From Streptomyces gilvus (GTDB taxonomy: Bacteria; Actinomycetota; Actinomycetes; Streptomycetales; Streptomycetaceae): a stretch of 64,000 bases of DNA. Within the stretch, counting starts at the first letter, position 1. Each line of letters begins with the position of its first letter. The translations under genes were made by a program, and so were the position numbers. The notes under the pieces are model-generated. The model ran no database searches. It was not told where the DNA came from and saw nothing but the letters and a program-made list of their open reading frames with translations. Shown piece by piece: positions 1 to 10,907 of this stretch. Location of the stretch: positions 186,001 through 250,000 of the forward strand of contig NZ_JAKWBE010000007.1 of NCBI RefSeq assembly GCF_022513565.1. Direction: 5' to 3'.

Positions 1-980
1 CGCTCGGCGATCAGTGCCGCCGCCTCCTCGCGGAGGTCACGGCGGAGTTCCTTGGGCAGCGAGAAGGTGATGGACTCCTCGGCCGCCTTGACGATCTCCA
101 CGTCCTCGAAGCCGCGCTCCGACAGCCACTGGAGGACCTGCTCGACCAGGACCTCCGGGACGGAGGCGCCGGAGGTCACCCCGACCGTGCTCACGCCCTC
201 CAGCCAGGACTCGTCGATCTCGTCGGCGAAGTCCACCAGGTAGGCCTCGCGGGCGCCGGCCAGCTTGGCGACCTCGACGAGCCGCTTGGAGTTGGAGGAG
301 TTGCGGGAGCCGACCACGATGACCAGGTCCGCCTCGGCGCCCATCTGCTTCACCGCGAGCTGACGGTTCTGCGTGGCGTAGCAGATGTCGTCGCTGGGCG
401 GGGAGATCAGCTGCGGGAACTTCTCCTTGAGGGCGTCGACGGTCTCCATGGTCTCGTCGACGGAGAGCGTGGTCTGGGAGAGCCACACGACCTTGGACGG
501 GTCGCGGACCTCGACCTTGGCGACGTCGCCGGGGCCGTCGACGAGCGTGATGTGGTCGGGGGCTTCGCCGGAGGTGCCGATGACCTCTTCGTGGCCCTCG
601 TGCCCGATCAGGAGGATGTCGTAGTCCTCCTTGGCGAAGCGGACGGCTTCCTTGTGGACCTTGGTGACCAGCGGGCAGGTCGCGTCGATGGTGGCCAGCC
701 TGCCGCGCTCGGCCTCCTCGTGGACGACGGGGGCCACGCCGTGCGCGGAGAACATCACGATGTTCCCCTCGGGGACCTCCTCCGTGCGCTCGACGAAGAT
801 CGCGCCCTTCTTCTCCAGGGTCTGCACGACGTACTTGTTGTGCACGATCTCGTGCCGGACATAGATCGGGGCCCCGTACTGCTCCAGGGCCTTCTCGACG
901 GCGATCACGGCGCGGTCCACACCCGCGCAGTAGCCCCGGGGGGCGGCGAGCAGGACACGGCGGCCAGGCGAAGCGGTCAT
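1..980 (-). CDS. ispH: 4-hydroxy-3-methylbut-2-enyl diphosphate reductase (IspH/LytB), 3' end cut by window
   Basis: Last enzyme of the non-mevalonate (MEP) isoprenoid pathway, a cytosolic 4Fe-4S protein that reduces HMBPP to IPP and DMAPP. The minus-strand frame opens at ATG 980 (or three codons earlier at ATG 989) and runs off the left edge with no stop, giving 326 codons. The N-terminus reads [20 protein letters not shown], the classic IspH start. The three cluster-binding cysteines are visible: C18 (GYCAGVDRA), C102 (DATCPLVTK) and C200 ([11 protein letters not shown]). SAHGVAP and [12 protein letters not shown] are further family motifs. Only the last few residues are missing if the length is the usual about 335. 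It is divergent from xseA across 95 bp. Confidence 0.96.
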   Translation of the reverse strand, partial: MTASPGRRVLLAAPRGYCAGVDRAVIAVEKALEQYGAPIYVRHEIVHNKYVVQTLEKKGAIFVERTEEVPEGNIVMFSAHGVAPVVHEEAERGRLATIDATCPLVTKVHKEAVRFAKEDYDILLIGHEGHEEVIGTSGEAPDHITLVDGPGDVAKVEVRDPSKVVWLSQTTLSVDETMETVDALKEKFPQLISPPSDDICYATQNRQLAVKQMGAEADLVIVVGSRNSSNSKRLVEVAKLAGAREAYLVDFADEIDESWLEGVSTVGVTSGASVPEVLVEQVLQWLSERGFEDVEIVKAAEESITFSLPKELRRDLREEAAALIAE

Positions 981-1075
981 GTGAACCATCGTAAGGCCGC
1001 GCCCGGGAGGCCGAAGATCATGTCCGGCGGGCGCAGCCGGTCTGCGGTGTCGGTGGCGGCCGTTACCCTCGCGGC

Positions 1076-2284
1076 ATGGCTCTCAACACGTCCGCGGAGA
1101 CTCCCCTGCCCGTCGGTGAGGTGTCGCGGCTCATCGGCGGGTGGATCGACCGGCTGGGGGCCGTCTGGGTCGAGGGGCAGATCACCCAGTTGTCGCGGCG
1201 GCCCGGCGCCGGGGTGGTGTTCCTGACGCTGCGCGACCCCTCGTACGACATCTCGATCGGGGTCACCTGCTATCGGCAGACGTTCGACGCGGTGGCCGAC
1301 ATCGTGAGCGAGGGCGCCCGCGTCGTCGTGTACGCGAAGCCCGAGTGGTACGCGCCGCGCGGCCAGCTCTCGCTGCGCGCCGCCGAGATAAGGCCCGTCG
1401 GGGTCGGTGAACTGCTCGCGCGGCTGGAGCAGTTGAAGAAGACGCTGGCCGCCGAGGGCCTGTTCGCGGCGGAGCGGAAGAAGCCGTTGCCGTTCCTGCC
1501 GCAGCTGATCGGGCTGGTGTGCGGACGGGCCTCCGCGGCCGAGCGGGATGTGCTGGAGAACGCCCGGCATCGCTGGCCCGCCGTCCGCTTCGAGGTGCGC
1601 AACGTCGCCGTCCAGGGCGTGCACGCCGTCCCGCAGGTCGTGCAGGCCGTGAAGGAGCTCGACGAGCTGGGCGAGGTGGACGTGATCGTCGTCGCGCGCG
1701 GCGGGGGCAGCGTGGAGGATCTGCTGCCCTTCTCCGACGAGCAGCTGGTGCGCGCGGTCGCCGCGTGCCGTACGCCGGTGGTGTCGGCCATCGGCCACGA
1801 GCCGGACAACCCGCTCCTCGACCACGTAGCCGACCTGCGGGCCTCCACGCCGACCGACGCGGCCAAGAAGGTCGTACCGGACGTCGGGGAGGAGTACGAG
1901 CGGGTACGGCAGCTGCGGGACCGGGCCAGGCGGTGCGTGGAGGTTTTCGTCGAGCGGGAGGAGCGGGGGCTCGCGCACGCGCTCGCACGGCCCTCGATAG
2001 AGGATCCGCACCGGATGATCGACGAGCGGGCCGACCACGTGGCCTCGCTGGTCGAGCGGTCCCGGCGGACCCTCGGACATCTCCTCGACCGCGCCGACTC
2101 CGAGCTGACGCACACGCACGCGCGCGTGGTGGCCCTCTCCCCCGCCGCCACGCTCAAGCGCGGTTACGCCGTGCTGCAGAAGGCCGACGGGCACGTGGTG
2201 CGGGACCCGGCCGAGGTGGCGGCCGAGGAGCCGTTGCGGGCGCGGGTGTCCGAGGGTGAGTTCTCCGTACGAGTCGATGTCTAG
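1076..2284 (+). CDS. xseA: exodeoxyribonuclease VII large subunit
   Basis: Catalytic subunit of exonuclease VII, which degrades single-stranded DNA to oligonucleotides in the cytosol together with XseB. The 402-residue product has an N-terminal OB-fold (about residues 12-108, [20 protein letters not shown] onward) and then the exonuclease domain with [17 protein letters not shown] and [20 protein letters not shown], the conserved ARGGGS and IGHE blocks. The C-terminal part is helical and ends in the [15 protein letters not shown] block typical of XseA. The ATG at 1076 is the first start that keeps the OB-fold. xseB follows after 9 bp, so the two are cotranscribed. Confidence 0.96.
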   Translation: MALNTSAETPLPVGEVSRLIGGWIDRLGAVWVEGQITQLSRRPGAGVVFLTLRDPSYDISIGVTCYRQTFDAVADIVSEGARVVVYAKPEWYAPRGQLSLRAAEIRPVGVGELLARLEQLKKTLAAEGLFAAERKKPLPFLPQLIGLVCGRASAAERDVLENARHRWPAVRFEVRNVAVQGVHAVPQVVQAVKELDELGEVDVIVVARGGGSVEDLLPFSDEQLVRAVAACRTPVVSAIGHEPDNPLLDHVADLRASTPTDAAKKVVPDVGEEYERVRQLRDRARRCVEVFVEREERGLAHALARPSIEDPHRMIDERADHVASLVERSRRTLGHLLDRADSELTHTHARVVALSPAATLKRGYAVLQKADGHVVRDPAEVAAEEPLRARVSEGEFSVRVDV

Positions 2285-2293
2285 GGTGGGCGG

Positions 2294-2527
2294 ATGACCA
2301 GCAAGGTGGCGGAAGAGGCGCTCGGGTACGAGCAGGCCCGGGACGAGCTGATCGAGGTCGTACGGCGGCTGGAGGCCGGCGGTACGACGTTGGAGGAGTC
2401 CCTGGCGCTGTGGGAGCGGGGCGAGGAGCTGGCGAAGGTCTGCCGGCGCTGGCTGGACGGGGCGCGGGCCCGGCTGGACGCGGCGCTGGCGGAGGAGGAA
2501 GAGGCCGGGGACGAGGACGGCGAGTAG
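2294..2527 (+). CDS. xseB: exodeoxyribonuclease VII small subunit
   Basis: Accessory subunit of exonuclease VII. The 77-residue product matches the usual XseB size and pattern: [20 protein letters not shown], then [23 protein letters not shown], a helical hairpin that binds the large subunit. The tail is very acidic ([11 protein letters not shown]). It lies 9 bp after xseA. The last codons and the stop lie inside a 32 bp tandem duplication, so the tail may have been altered by slippage. Confidence 0.95.
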   Translation: MTSKVAEEALGYEQARDELIEVVRRLEAGGTTLEESLALWERGEELAKVCRRWLDGARARLDAALAEEEEAGDEDGE

Positions 2528-2574
2528 CCGCACCCGGGCGGCGACGAGACGGCGAGTAGCCGCACCGGGGCGGG
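2511..2574. repeat. 32 bp tandem duplication spanning the xseB stop codon
   Basis: Two near-identical copies lie head to tail: the block containing GGCGAGTAGCCGCACC begins again 32 bases later (CGAGTAG at 2521 and at 2553). The first copy holds the xseB stop codon; the second lies in the intergenic region. The copies differ by one indel and about one substitution. Confidence 0.75.
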
Positions 2575-2609
2575 TTCGTGTGAAGCGGGTCACCACGCCC
2601 CGAGATTGG

Positions 2610-2624
2610 TTGAAGCTTGAACTT
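2610..2624 (+). promoter_or_regulatory. candidate promoter/operator of the nitroreductase gene
   Basis: TTGAAGCTTGAACTT contains two TTGAA half sites 7 bp apart about 85 bp upstream of the nitroreductase start. It could be a -35 region or the site of a MarR/HxlR-type redox regulator. No regulator gene is adjacent, so this is only a candidate. Confidence 0.3.
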
Positions 2625-2705
2625 ACCTGTCGTACCTTCCTGATGTCAGCCATCCGGACCACGGTCCGGTAAGCAGTCCGACGCCACCCCGAGGAAAGAT
2701 CTCCC

Positions 2706-3296
2706 ATGTCTCTCGTTCTCGACCCCGCCGCCCAGGACCTGCTGTTCCGCGAGGCCCGCACCGCGAACACCTTCACCGACGAGCCGGTGACGGACGAGCA
2801 GGTCCAGGCGATCTACGACCTGGTCAAGTACGGCCCGACCTCGATGAACCAGTCGCCGCTGCGCGTGACGCTGGTCCGCTCCGCCGAGGCCCGTGAGCGT
2901 CTGGTGAAGCACCTGGCCGAGGGCAACCAGAAGAAGACCGCCGCCGCCCCGCTGGTCGCGATCCTCTCCGCGGACAACGAGTTCCACGAGGAGCTGCCGC
3001 ACCTCTTCCCGCACTTCCCGCAGGCCAAGGACATGTTCGCGGGCAGCCGCGAGGCCCGCGAGAAGAACGCCGGCCTGAACGCCGCCCTGCAGGCCGCCTA
3101 CTTCATCATCGGCGTGCGCGCGGCCGGTCTCGCCGCCGGCCCGATGACCGGCGCCGACCTCGACGGCATCCGCAAGGAGTTCCTGGACGACGACCACACC
3201 CCGCTGATGGTCGTCAACATCGGCAAGCCGGGCGAGGACGCCTGGTTCCCGCGCTCCCCCCGCCTGGAGTACGAGCAGGTCGTCACCACGATCTGA
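2706..3296 (+). CDS. nitroreductase-family FMN oxidoreductase (malonic semialdehyde reductase RutE-like)
   Basis: A 196-residue flavin oxidoreductase of the nitroreductase fold, closest in layout to the RutE/HadB subgroup annotated as malonic semialdehyde reductase. Visible features are LLFREARTANTF near the N-terminus, YDLVKYGPTSMNQSPLR (the FMN-binding loop at about residues 38-54), EKNAGLNAALQAAYFIIGVRAAGL and a C-terminal VNIGKPGED. It is expected to be an NAD(P)H-dependent cytosolic dimer. The start is supported by the upstream GAGGAAAGA. It is monocistronic, with a hairpin terminator shared with the convergent DUF4245 gene. The substrate cannot be told from sequence. Confidence 0.85.
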   Translation: MSLVLDPAAQDLLFREARTANTFTDEPVTDEQVQAIYDLVKYGPTSMNQSPLRVTLVRSAEARERLVKHLAEGNQKKTAAAPLVAILSADNEFHEELPHLFPHFPQAKDMFAGSREAREKNAGLNAALQAAYFIIGVRAAGLAAGPMTGADLDGIRKEFLDDDHTPLMVVNIGKPGEDAWFPRSPRLEYEQVVTTI

Positions 3297-3312
3297 GCGG
3301 GTTCCCCGCGGA

Positions 3313-3350
3313 GAGAGGCCCCCGGCGAGCGATGCCGCCGGGGGCCTCTT
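3313..3350. terminator. bidirectional hairpin terminator
   Basis: GAGGCCCCCGGC pairs with GCCGGGGGCCTC around a short loop (about 3315-3348), followed by TTCT on the plus strand. It lies between the convergent nitroreductase and DUF4245 genes. Confidence 0.8.
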
Positions 3351-3368
3351 CTCGTGCCCGGATGCCGG

Positions 3369-3890
3369 CTACGACGTCCTCAGCGCCTGCGCCATCTCGG
3401 TCAGCTGCTGGAAGGAACCGGTGCCGGCGACCACGGTGGTCGAGCCCTTGGCGGGCAGCACCAGGGCGTCGTAGCGGCCGCCGGTGTAGTGGGTCCAGGT
3501 CCGGCCGTCGATCTGCTGGGTGTTCTTGGTGGCCGTCGCGCCCTGGGTGGCCTGGTCGATGAACTCCGACGGCTTCTGAGTGGACTGCTCGATCTGCACG
3601 TACTGACCGTCGGGGGCGTGGAAGCCCAGGTGCCAGGCGTCGAAGTTCGCGCCGTCGAAGCGGACCGAGGTCGCCTTCCAGGTGGCCGGCAGGTCCACGG
3701 GGGCCGCCACCGGGTAGGCCGCGGAACGGCGCGCCGTGAGGAGCTCGACGCGGTAGTCCACCCGGGGGATGTCGGGAGCGGAGTCGTCGTGCGGGATGAA
3801 CACGTAGATGAGCGCCGCCGCGATCCCGATCAGGCCCAGGGAGAGGATCATGTCCCGGACCGTTTTCTGCTTGCCGTTCGAACCTGCCAC
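3369..3890 (-). CDS. DUF4245 domain membrane-anchored protein
   Basis: A 173-residue protein starting at GTG 3890 with one N-terminal membrane anchor (about residues 14-32, ILSLGLIGIAAALIYVFIP) and an extracytoplasmic domain. The domain pattern (VDYRVELLTARRSAAYPVAA, then LPATWKATSVRFDG and WHLGFHAPDGQYVQIEQS, and TWTHYTGGRYDALV) matches DUF4245, a widespread actinobacterial family of unknown function often found next to glpX, as here. It is divergent from glpX across 127 bp, so the two promoters lie back to back. No catalytic residues can be assigned. Confidence 0.85.
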   Translation of the reverse strand: MAGSNGKQKTVRDMILSLGLIGIAAALIYVFIPHDDSAPDIPRVDYRVELLTARRSAAYPVAAPVDLPATWKATSVRFDGANFDAWHLGFHAPDGQYVQIEQSTQKPSEFIDQATQGATATKNTQQIDGRTWTHYTGGRYDALVLPAKGSTTVVAGTGSFQQLTEMAQALRTS

Positions 3891-4017
3891 GCCCCCTATC
3901 GTCGCAGGTGCCCGGTCCGCTCATCCGTGGGGTCCCCTGCTCATTTTGTCGGACTGACGATAGAGTCGAGGGTCGAACCCTCATCCGGCCGTCGTCGTAT
4001 CAGAAAGGTGCGCCTCG

Positions 4018-5052
4018 ATGACCGAGCATCATCACCTGCCGTCCGAGCTCGAAGTCCCCAGCGAAGCCCCCGACCGCAACCTCGCCCTGGAACTCGTCCG
4101 GGTGACCGAAGCCGCCGCGATGGCCGCCGGCCGCTGGGTCGGGCGGGGCGACAAGAACGGCGCCGACGGCGCCGCGGTGCGCGCCATGCGGACCCTCGTC
4201 CACACGGTGTCGATGAACGGCATCGTGGTCATCGGCGAGGGCGAGAAGGACGAGGCGCCGATGCTCTTCAACGGGGAACGTGTCGGTGACGGCACGGGAC
4301 CGGAGTGCGACATCGCCGTCGACCCGATCGACGGCACCACCCTGACGGCCAAGGGCATGCCGAACGCGATCGCCGTGCTGGCGGCCGCCGACCGGGGGTC
4401 GATGTTCGACCCGTCGGCCGTGTTCTACATGGACAAGCTGGTCACCGGGCCCGAGGCGGCGGACTTCGTCGACATCGACGCGCCGGTGTCCGTGAACATC
4501 CGGCGGGTCGCCAAGGCCAAGCGGTCGACCCCGGAGGACGTGACGGTGGTGATCCTGGACCGGCCGCGGCACGAGGGGATCATCAAGGAGATCCGGGAGG
4601 CGGGCGCGCGGATCAAGCTGATCTCCGACGGTGACGTCGCCGGGTCGATCTACGCGCTGCGCGAGGGCACCGGCGTCGACATGCTGCTCGGCATCGGCGG
4701 CACGCCGGAGGGGATCATCTCCGCCTGCGCGGTGAAGTGCCTGGGCGGGACCATCCAGGGCAAGCTGTGGCCCAAGGACGACGCGGAGCGGCAGCGGGCG
4801 ATCGACGCCGGGCACGATCTGGACCGGGTGCTGACGACCGACGACCTGGTGTCCGGGGAGAACGTGTTCTTCGTCGCCACCGGCATCACCGACGGCGAGC
4901 TGCTGCGCGGTGTGCGGTACCGCTCGGAGACCGCGACGACCGACTCGATCGTGATGCGCTCGAAGTCGGGCACGGTCCGGCGGATCGCCTCCGACCACCG
5001 GCTGAGCAAACTGCGGGCCTACAGCGCGATCGACTTCGACCGGGCCAAGTAG
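4018..5052 (+). CDS. glpX: class II fructose-1,6-bisphosphatase
   Basis: Gluconeogenic enzyme that hydrolyses fructose 1,6-bisphosphate to fructose 6-phosphate, a metal-dependent cytosolic enzyme and normally the main FBPase in actinobacteria. The 344-residue product carries the GlpX signatures: [31 protein letters not shown], the metal/phosphate motif [17 protein letters not shown] (DPIDGTT at about residues 101-107), [10 protein letters not shown] and [20 protein letters not shown]. Length is normal. The start at ATG 4018 follows GAAAGGTG. A hairpin terminator follows at 5079-5107. Confidence 0.97.
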   Translation: MTEHHHLPSELEVPSEAPDRNLALELVRVTEAAAMAAGRWVGRGDKNGADGAAVRAMRTLVHTVSMNGIVVIGEGEKDEAPMLFNGERVGDGTGPECDIAVDPIDGTTLTAKGMPNAIAVLAAADRGSMFDPSAVFYMDKLVTGPEAADFVDIDAPVSVNIRRVAKAKRSTPEDVTVVILDRPRHEGIIKEIREAGARIKLISDGDVAGSIYALREGTGVDMLLGIGGTPEGIISACAVKCLGGTIQGKLWPKDDAERQRAIDAGHDLDRVLTTDDLVSGENVFFVATGITDGELLRGVRYRSETATTDSIVMRSKSGTVRRIASDHRLSKLRAYSAIDFDRAK

Positions 5053-5078
5053 CGGCGACGGCCGGCGCGTCAACAGGT

Positions 5079-5107
5079 GGGCGCCCCCTGGTGCGGAGGG
5101 GGCGCCC
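5079..5107 (+). terminator. hairpin terminator after glpX
   Basis: GGGCGCCCCCT pairs perfectly (11 bp) with AGGGGGCGCCC around a 7-base loop, 26 bp after the glpX stop. There is no T tract, which is common in Streptomyces. Confidence 0.75.
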
Positions 5108-5254
5108 GGCTTGCACGCGTCTCGCCGCTGAGCGCTCCGCTGGACGTGCCGCGATGCGCCATCGGTCGTCCGCGGCGCCGTCGCGGCGGGTCACGCGGTT
5201 CCCCGGCACCCCTACGGGACGCCGGCGAACCGCAGCGGGCTTCACCGGGTCCGC

Positions 5255-5632
5255 TCAGCCCGCCTGCGCTATACGGCCCTGGGCCCGCGCCGCCTTCTTC
5301 AGCTCCATCTCGCGGCGCCGGCGGCGGGCCAGGACCACGCGGCGTTCCGCGGCGGTCAGGCCGCCCCAGACGCCGTAGGGCTCGGGCTGCAGCAGGGCGT
5401 GTTCACGGCACTCGACCATGACCGGGCAGCGGGCACAGACCCGCTTGGCCGCCTCCTCGCGGGAGAGTCGGGCGGCGGTTGGTTCCTTGGAAGGGGCGAA
5501 GAACAGGCCGGCCTCGTCGCGCCGGCACACCGCCTCGGTGTGCCATGGAGCGTCTTGGTCCCTGTCCCGCACTGGCCCCCGCTGGGCCGGTACGGCAGCT
5601 ACCTGCAGGGACGTATGCGGCGGTTGCAGCAC
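5255..5632 (-). CDS. WhiB-like (Wbl) iron-sulfur transcription factor
   Basis: A 125-residue Wbl protein. The four iron-sulfur ligands are C36, C66, C69 and C75 (C-x29-C-x2-C-x5-C; RVCARCPVMVECREHAL), followed by the beta-turn GVWGG (87-91) and a basic C-terminus (ARRRRREMELKKAAR). Wbl proteins bind a 4Fe-4S cluster and usually act with the primary sigma factor region 4; they are actinobacteria-specific. Start is GTG 5632. Its place between glpX and a fumarase suggests the Streptomyces wblI orthologue, but this rests on remembered gene order, so no symbol is given. Target genes are unknown. Confidence 0.93.
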   Translation of the reverse strand: MLQPPHTSLQVAAVPAQRGPVRDRDQDAPWHTEAVCRRDEAGLFFAPSKEPTAARLSREEAAKRVCARCPVMVECREHALLQPEPYGVWGGLTAAERRVVLARRRRREMELKKAARAQGRIAQAG

Positions 5633-5745
5633 GGTCTACTCCTGACGACGGCTTCGCGAGCGAGAGACGATGCAGCAAGCCCTACCCGCTGTGCGCGCGC
5701 CTATGCACTGAGTTCCGAACCGCTGGGATCCACGATTCACAGGTG

Positions 5746-6438
5746 TCAATGGCCCAGGTGTTTGCGCAAACTCCGGTCCACCTTGTGCTGAACGCGATCG
5801 AGGATGTCGGCGACGAGCTTGCCCCGCTTGGGCCGCGCCTCCACGTTGCCCAGCACGGCCCAGCCGTCGACGTAGACGACGGGGGCGTCGGGGTCGGACG
5901 AGTCCAGCGGCGCCACCTCGAAGTTGCCGAGCACACCGCCGCCGGTGCCGCGCAGCGACACGTTCTCCGGGACGCGGACCTCGACGTTGCCGAAGACCGA
6001 GACCGCCTTGATGACCACCTGCTGGTACTCGAAGAGGGCCTCGCTGAGGTCTATCTCCACACTGCCGAAGATCGCGTACGCGTGGATCCGGCGGCCGGCC
6101 CGCCAGCGGCCCTTGCGCATGGCGCTGCTGAAGACCGCCACCACGTTGTCGTCGGGGTCCACCGGGATCGCGCCCAGCGTGGGGCGGCTCGGGGCCGCGG
6201 CGAAGGCGGGGGCCGCGCGGTGGCGGTGGGCGGCCGGCAGGTCCCGGATGAAGACCTCCAGCTCGCCGACCGTCTTGGCGGCGAGCACGCCCTCCACCCG
6301 CTCGGCGTGCTCGTCGGCGGTCAGACGGCCCTCGGCAAGGGCCTCGCGCAGGATGTCGGCGATACGGTCCCGGTCGGCGTCCGAGGCACGCAGCTCCGGC
6401 GCCGCGGGGGCGGGTTCGGTGTGCTTCTGAAGGTCCAC
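5746..6438 (-). CDS. DUF1707 / LiaF-like C-terminal domain protein
   Basis: About 230 residues from GTG 6438 (MDLQKHTEP). The N-terminal part (LRASDADRDRIADILREALA, then EGRLTADEHAERVEGVLAAKT) is a DUF1707 domain; the C-terminal part has repeated beta strands (AYAIFGSVEIDL, AVSVFGNVEVRVPENV, WAVLGNVEARP) like the cell-wall-stress LiaF/YvqF C-terminal domain. No membrane segment is seen. A -10-like TACGCT lies 8 bases before the GTG and no Shine-Dalgarno is visible, so the mRNA is probably leaderless. An upstream in-frame ATG at 6474 is less likely. Role unknown; related proteins associate with envelope-stress signalling. Confidence 0.85.
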   Translation of the reverse strand: MDLQKHTEPAPAAPELRASDADRDRIADILREALAEGRLTADEHAERVEGVLAAKTVGELEVFIRDLPAAHRHRAAPAFAAAPSRPTLGAIPVDPDDNVVAVFSSAMRKGRWRAGRRIHAYAIFGSVEIDLSEALFEYQQVVIKAVSVFGNVEVRVPENVSLRGTGGGVLGNFEVAPLDSSDPDAPVVYVDGWAVLGNVEARPKRGKLVADILDRVQHKVDRSLRKHLGH

Positions 6439-6582
6439 GGCAGCAGCGTACCCAAACACGATAGATCGCGACACCCCTCACTGAGCCTTACCTCACAGGC
6501 TTCCGGCCTTGGACAGGTTCTAGGCTGGTGAGGCCCGCCAACGTCGGCGGGTCGTCGTCTGTCGAGTGAGGAATGCCCCGCG

Positions 6583-8250
<1,668 letters not shown>

Positions 8251-8261
8251 CCGTACGAGCG

Positions 8262-8300
8262 GACGCCCGCCCCTGATTGCGGCAGGGGCGGGCGTCTTCT
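8262..8300. terminator. bidirectional hairpin terminator after the class I fumarase
   Basis: GACGCCCGCCCCTG pairs perfectly (14 bp) with CAGGGGCGGGCGTC around a 7-base loop and is followed by TTCT. It separates the convergent fumarase and PASTA-protein genes. Confidence 0.85.
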
Positions 8301-8301
8301 G

Positions 8302-8805
8302 TCACTTGGCGCAGAGGACGAAGCTGACCGTGTCGCCGGCCTCGGTCACCTTCGGGGTGTGCGGGTTGAGGGCCACCACGGTGCCCGGCTTGCAGCCCGT
8401 GACCGGTCGCTCGGAGACCGTGCCCAGCTTCGTCTGCGTCTTCGCCAGATAGGCCTTGGCGTCCTTCAGGGACCAGCCCCAGAAATCGATCGGGAGCGTC
8501 CCGCCGTCGTCGAACTGGAGCAGCATGGTGGCCTGGTCATGCTTGACGGGGGCGCTGCTCGCCGCGGGCCGCGCCCGGTGCCCCGTGCCGTCCGACATGG
8601 AGGCCAGGGCCGTGCCCCCGCCCGCCACGATCAGCGCGGTGGCGACCGCGGCGATGCCGACGGCCCGCCTGCGCCGGGTGCGGCGGACGATGCCGGGCGC
8701 GTCGAAGTCGGGCGCGTCGGCGGAGTTCGCGTAACGGTTCATGGCGTTCACCAGTTCCTCTTCGAAGGGTGCGCAGCCGGAGGGCCGCGCCTCGTGCGAC
8801 GTCAT
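8302..8805 (-). CDS. membrane protein with PASTA-like extracytoplasmic domain, sigma-factor partner
   Basis: A 167-residue single-pass protein. Residues 1-47 are cytosolic and basic near the membrane (RRTRRRRAVG), 48-70 form the membrane segment, and 103-167 have a PASTA-like layout: WSLKDAKAYLAKTQTKLGTV, then GCKPGTVVALNPHTPKV and AGDTVSFVL. Two cysteines (C138, C165) could form a disulfide. The start ATG 8805 overlaps the stop of the upstream sigma factor (ATGA) and has GGGAGGA in front, so the pair is translationally coupled. The layout suggests an anti-sigma or sensor partner that reads cell-wall state, but no canonical zinc-binding anti-sigma motif is present. Function is inferred from position. 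Confidence 0.8.
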   Translation of the reverse strand: MTSHEARPSGCAPFEEELVNAMNRYANSADAPDFDAPGIVRRTRRRRAVGIAAVATALIVAGGGTALASMSDGTGHRARPAASSAPVKHDQATMLLQFDDGGTLPIDFWGWSLKDAKAYLAKTQTKLGTVSERPVTGCKPGTVVALNPHTPKVTEAGDTVSFVLCAK

Positions 8806-9311
8806 CGGATTCCTCCCTGGGGCTGCCGTGGTGAAGGGCGGGAGAGTGCGGGGAACTGGCTTCTCAGCTTCTCGATCCCCCGGGCCAGCTGCGAGCGCAC
8901 CGTGCTCGGGGAGATGTCCAGGTCGGCCGCTATCTCGGTGTCGGAGAGGTCGTGGAAGTACCGCAGCACCACGACCGTCCGCATCCGCATGGGCAGTTGC
9001 TGCAGCGCGCGCACCAACTGGTCCCTGCTGTCGACCTGTCCGTACTCGTCCCCCGGCGCCACGCGGTCGCCGCTGTCCGGCACGGTCCTGCGGAACCTGC
9101 GCCAGCGGTCGTTGGCCAGGTTCACCATGATCCGCCGCACATAGGCGTCGGGGGCGTCCTTGGCCGAGATCGCGCGCCACTTGCGGCAGGCCCGCTCCAG
9201 GGTCTCCTGGACCAGGTCCTCGGCCGCGTCACGGTTGCCCGTGAGCACCAGGGCACCCCGGAACAGCGCGGCCGACCGGGCGGCGACGAATGCGTCGAAG
9301 TCAGTCTCCAC
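8802..9311 (-). CDS. SigE-family ECF RNA polymerase sigma factor
   Basis: A 169-residue ECF sigma factor of the actinobacterial SigE-family type. Start GTG 9311 ([20 protein letters not shown]) is preceded by GGGAGGA. Region 2 is visible at [18 protein letters not shown] and [18 protein letters not shown]; region 4 at [20 protein letters not shown] with helix-turn-helix [20 protein letters not shown]. It directs RNA polymerase to a small regulon, probably including its own operon. The stop overlaps the start of the PASTA-like membrane protein gene, its likely regulatory partner. It is divergent from fumC across 138 bp. Confidence 0.93.
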   Translation of the reverse strand: METDFDAFVAARSAALFRGALVLTGNRDAAEDLVQETLERACRKWRAISAKDAPDAYVRRIMVNLANDRWRRFRRTVPDSGDRVAPGDEYGQVDSRDQLVRALQQLPMRMRTVVVLRYFHDLSDTEIAADLDISPSTVRSQLARGIEKLRSQFPALSRPSPRQPQGGIR

Positions 9312-9449
9312 ACGCTCCTCCCTTCCTGTCACCCGTCCTCGACGCGCCCGCCCCGCGGTCTGCTGCACGGCCGCGGTGAGACGTGGGTCACAGCACCCGG
9401 GTGGCCCAGGGGCCGGAACATCCCCGCCTCTCCGATCGCTGTACGGGAC

Positions 9450-10835
9450 ATGAGCGAATACCGGATCGAGCACGACTCCATGGGCGAGGTACGCGTCCCC
9501 GCCGAGGCCAAGTGGCGGGCCCAGACCCAGCGCGCCGTCGAGAACTTCCCCATCTCCGGCCAGCACATCGAGCGCGCGCACATCGAGGCGCTCGCCCGGA
9601 TCAAGGGCGCCGCCGCGAAGGTGAACGCGCGGCTCGGAGTGCTCGACAAGGACATCGCCGAGGCGATCCAGGAGGCGGCCGCGGAGGTCGCCCGGGGCGA
9701 CTGGGACGAGCAGTTCCCGATCGACGTCTTCCAGACGGGGTCGGGCACCTCGTCCAACATGAACACCAACGAGGTCGTCGCCACACTGGCGAGCGAGCGG
9801 CTGGGCCGGGACGTCCACCCCAACGACCACGTCAACGCCTCGCAGTCGTCCAACGACGTCTTCCCGTCCTCCATCCACATCGCCGCGACCGCCGCCGTCA
9901 CCCGGGACCTGATCCCGGCCCTGGAGCACCTGGCCGGCTCGCTGGAGCGCAAGTCGCAGGAGTTCGCGGACGTCGTGAAGTCGGGGCGGACGCATCTGAT
10001 GGACGCCACGCCCGTGACGCTCGGTCAGGAGTTCGGCGGGTACGCGGCCCAGATCCGCTACGGCGTCGAGCGGCTGCGCGCCTCGCTCCCCCGGCTCGCC
10101 GAGCTGCCGCTGGGCGGCACCGCCGTCGGCACCGGCATCAACACCCCGCCCGGGTTCTCCGCGGCCGTCATCGAGGAGGTCGCCCGGGTCACGGGGCTGC
10201 CGCTGACCGAGGCCCGCGACCACTTCGAGGCGCAGGGCGCGCGGGACGGCATCGTCGAGACCAGCGGGCAGCTCAGGACGATCACGGTGGGGCTGACGAA
10301 GATCGCCAACGATCTGCGCTGGATGTCGTCCGGACCGCGCACCGGGCTCGCCGAGATCGCGCTGCCCGACCTCCAGCCCGGTTCCTCGATCATGCCTGGC
10401 AAGGTCAACCCGGTGATCCCGGAGGCGGTGCTCATGGTCGCCGCGCAGGTCATCGGCAACGACGCCACCGTCGCCACCGCGGGAGCGGCCGGCAACTTCG
10501 AGCTGAACGTCATGCTGCCGGTGATCGCGAAGAACATCCTGGAGTCGGTCCGGCTGCTGGCCAACGTCTCCCGGCTGCTCGCCGACCGCACCGTGGACGG
10601 CATCACCGCGAACCGGGAGCGGGCCCGCGAGTACGCCGAGTCCTCGCCGTCCGTGGTGACGCCGCTGAACAAGTACATCGGGTACGAGGAGGCCGCGAAG
10701 GTCGCCAAGAAGGCGCTGGCGGAGCGGAAGACGATCCGTCAGGTGGTGCTGGAGAGCGGGTACGTGGAGCGCGGCGACCTGACCGAGCGGCAGCTCGACG
10801 AGGCACTGGATGTCCTGCGGATGACGCGCCCGTAA
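9450..10835 (+). CDS. fumC: class II fumarate hydratase
   Basis: Iron-independent, oxygen-stable fumarase of the aspartase/fumarase superfamily, a cytosolic homotetramer in the TCA cycle. The 461-residue product starts at ATG 9450 ([20 protein letters not shown]); the open frame continues upstream but only this start gives the normal fumarase N-terminus. Signatures: [52 protein letters not shown] and the superfamily motif [12 protein letters not shown] with the catalytic serine loop. It complements the class I enzyme at 6583-8250, giving two fumarases of different oxygen sensitivity at one locus. Confidence 0.96.
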   Translation: MSEYRIEHDSMGEVRVPAEAKWRAQTQRAVENFPISGQHIERAHIEALARIKGAAAKVNARLGVLDKDIAEAIQEAAAEVARGDWDEQFPIDVFQTGSGTSSNMNTNEVVATLASERLGRDVHPNDHVNASQSSNDVFPSSIHIAATAAVTRDLIPALEHLAGSLERKSQEFADVVKSGRTHLMDATPVTLGQEFGGYAAQIRYGVERLRASLPRLAELPLGGTAVGTGINTPPGFSAAVIEEVARVTGLPLTEARDHFEAQGARDGIVETSGQLRTITVGLTKIANDLRWMSSGPRTGLAEIALPDLQPGSSIMPGKVNPVIPEAVLMVAAQVIGNDATVATAGAAGNFELNVMLPVIAKNILESVRLLANVSRLLADRTVDGITANRERAREYAESSPSVVTPLNKYIGYEEAAKVAKKALAERKTIRQVVLESGYVERGDLTERQLDEALDVLRMTRP

Positions 10836-10895
10836 CCGTTCGGCGCCGTGGCGAGAACCGTGACGCGCGCCGCAGCGTCGTATGCCTGCGGCACC

Positions 10896-10901
10896 TAATA
10901 T
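10896..10901 (+). promoter_or_regulatory. -10 box of a leaderless transcript (DUF402 gene)
   Basis: TAATAT lies 6 bases before the ATG at 10908 and there is no Shine-Dalgarno between, so transcription probably starts at or next to the A of the start codon. No clear -35 match. Confidence 0.55.
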
Positions 10902-10907
10902 CTGTGC

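Noticed and set aside
977..2776. Long open frame on the minus strand across xseA and xseB (599 codons).
   Set aside because: Antisense shadow of the GC-rich coding strand; the plus-strand products match XseA and XseB along their full length.
8952..9449. Upstream extension of the fumC frame.
   Set aside because: It is antisense to the sigma factor gene and adds about 166 residues with no fumarase similarity; ATG 9450 gives the normal N-terminus.
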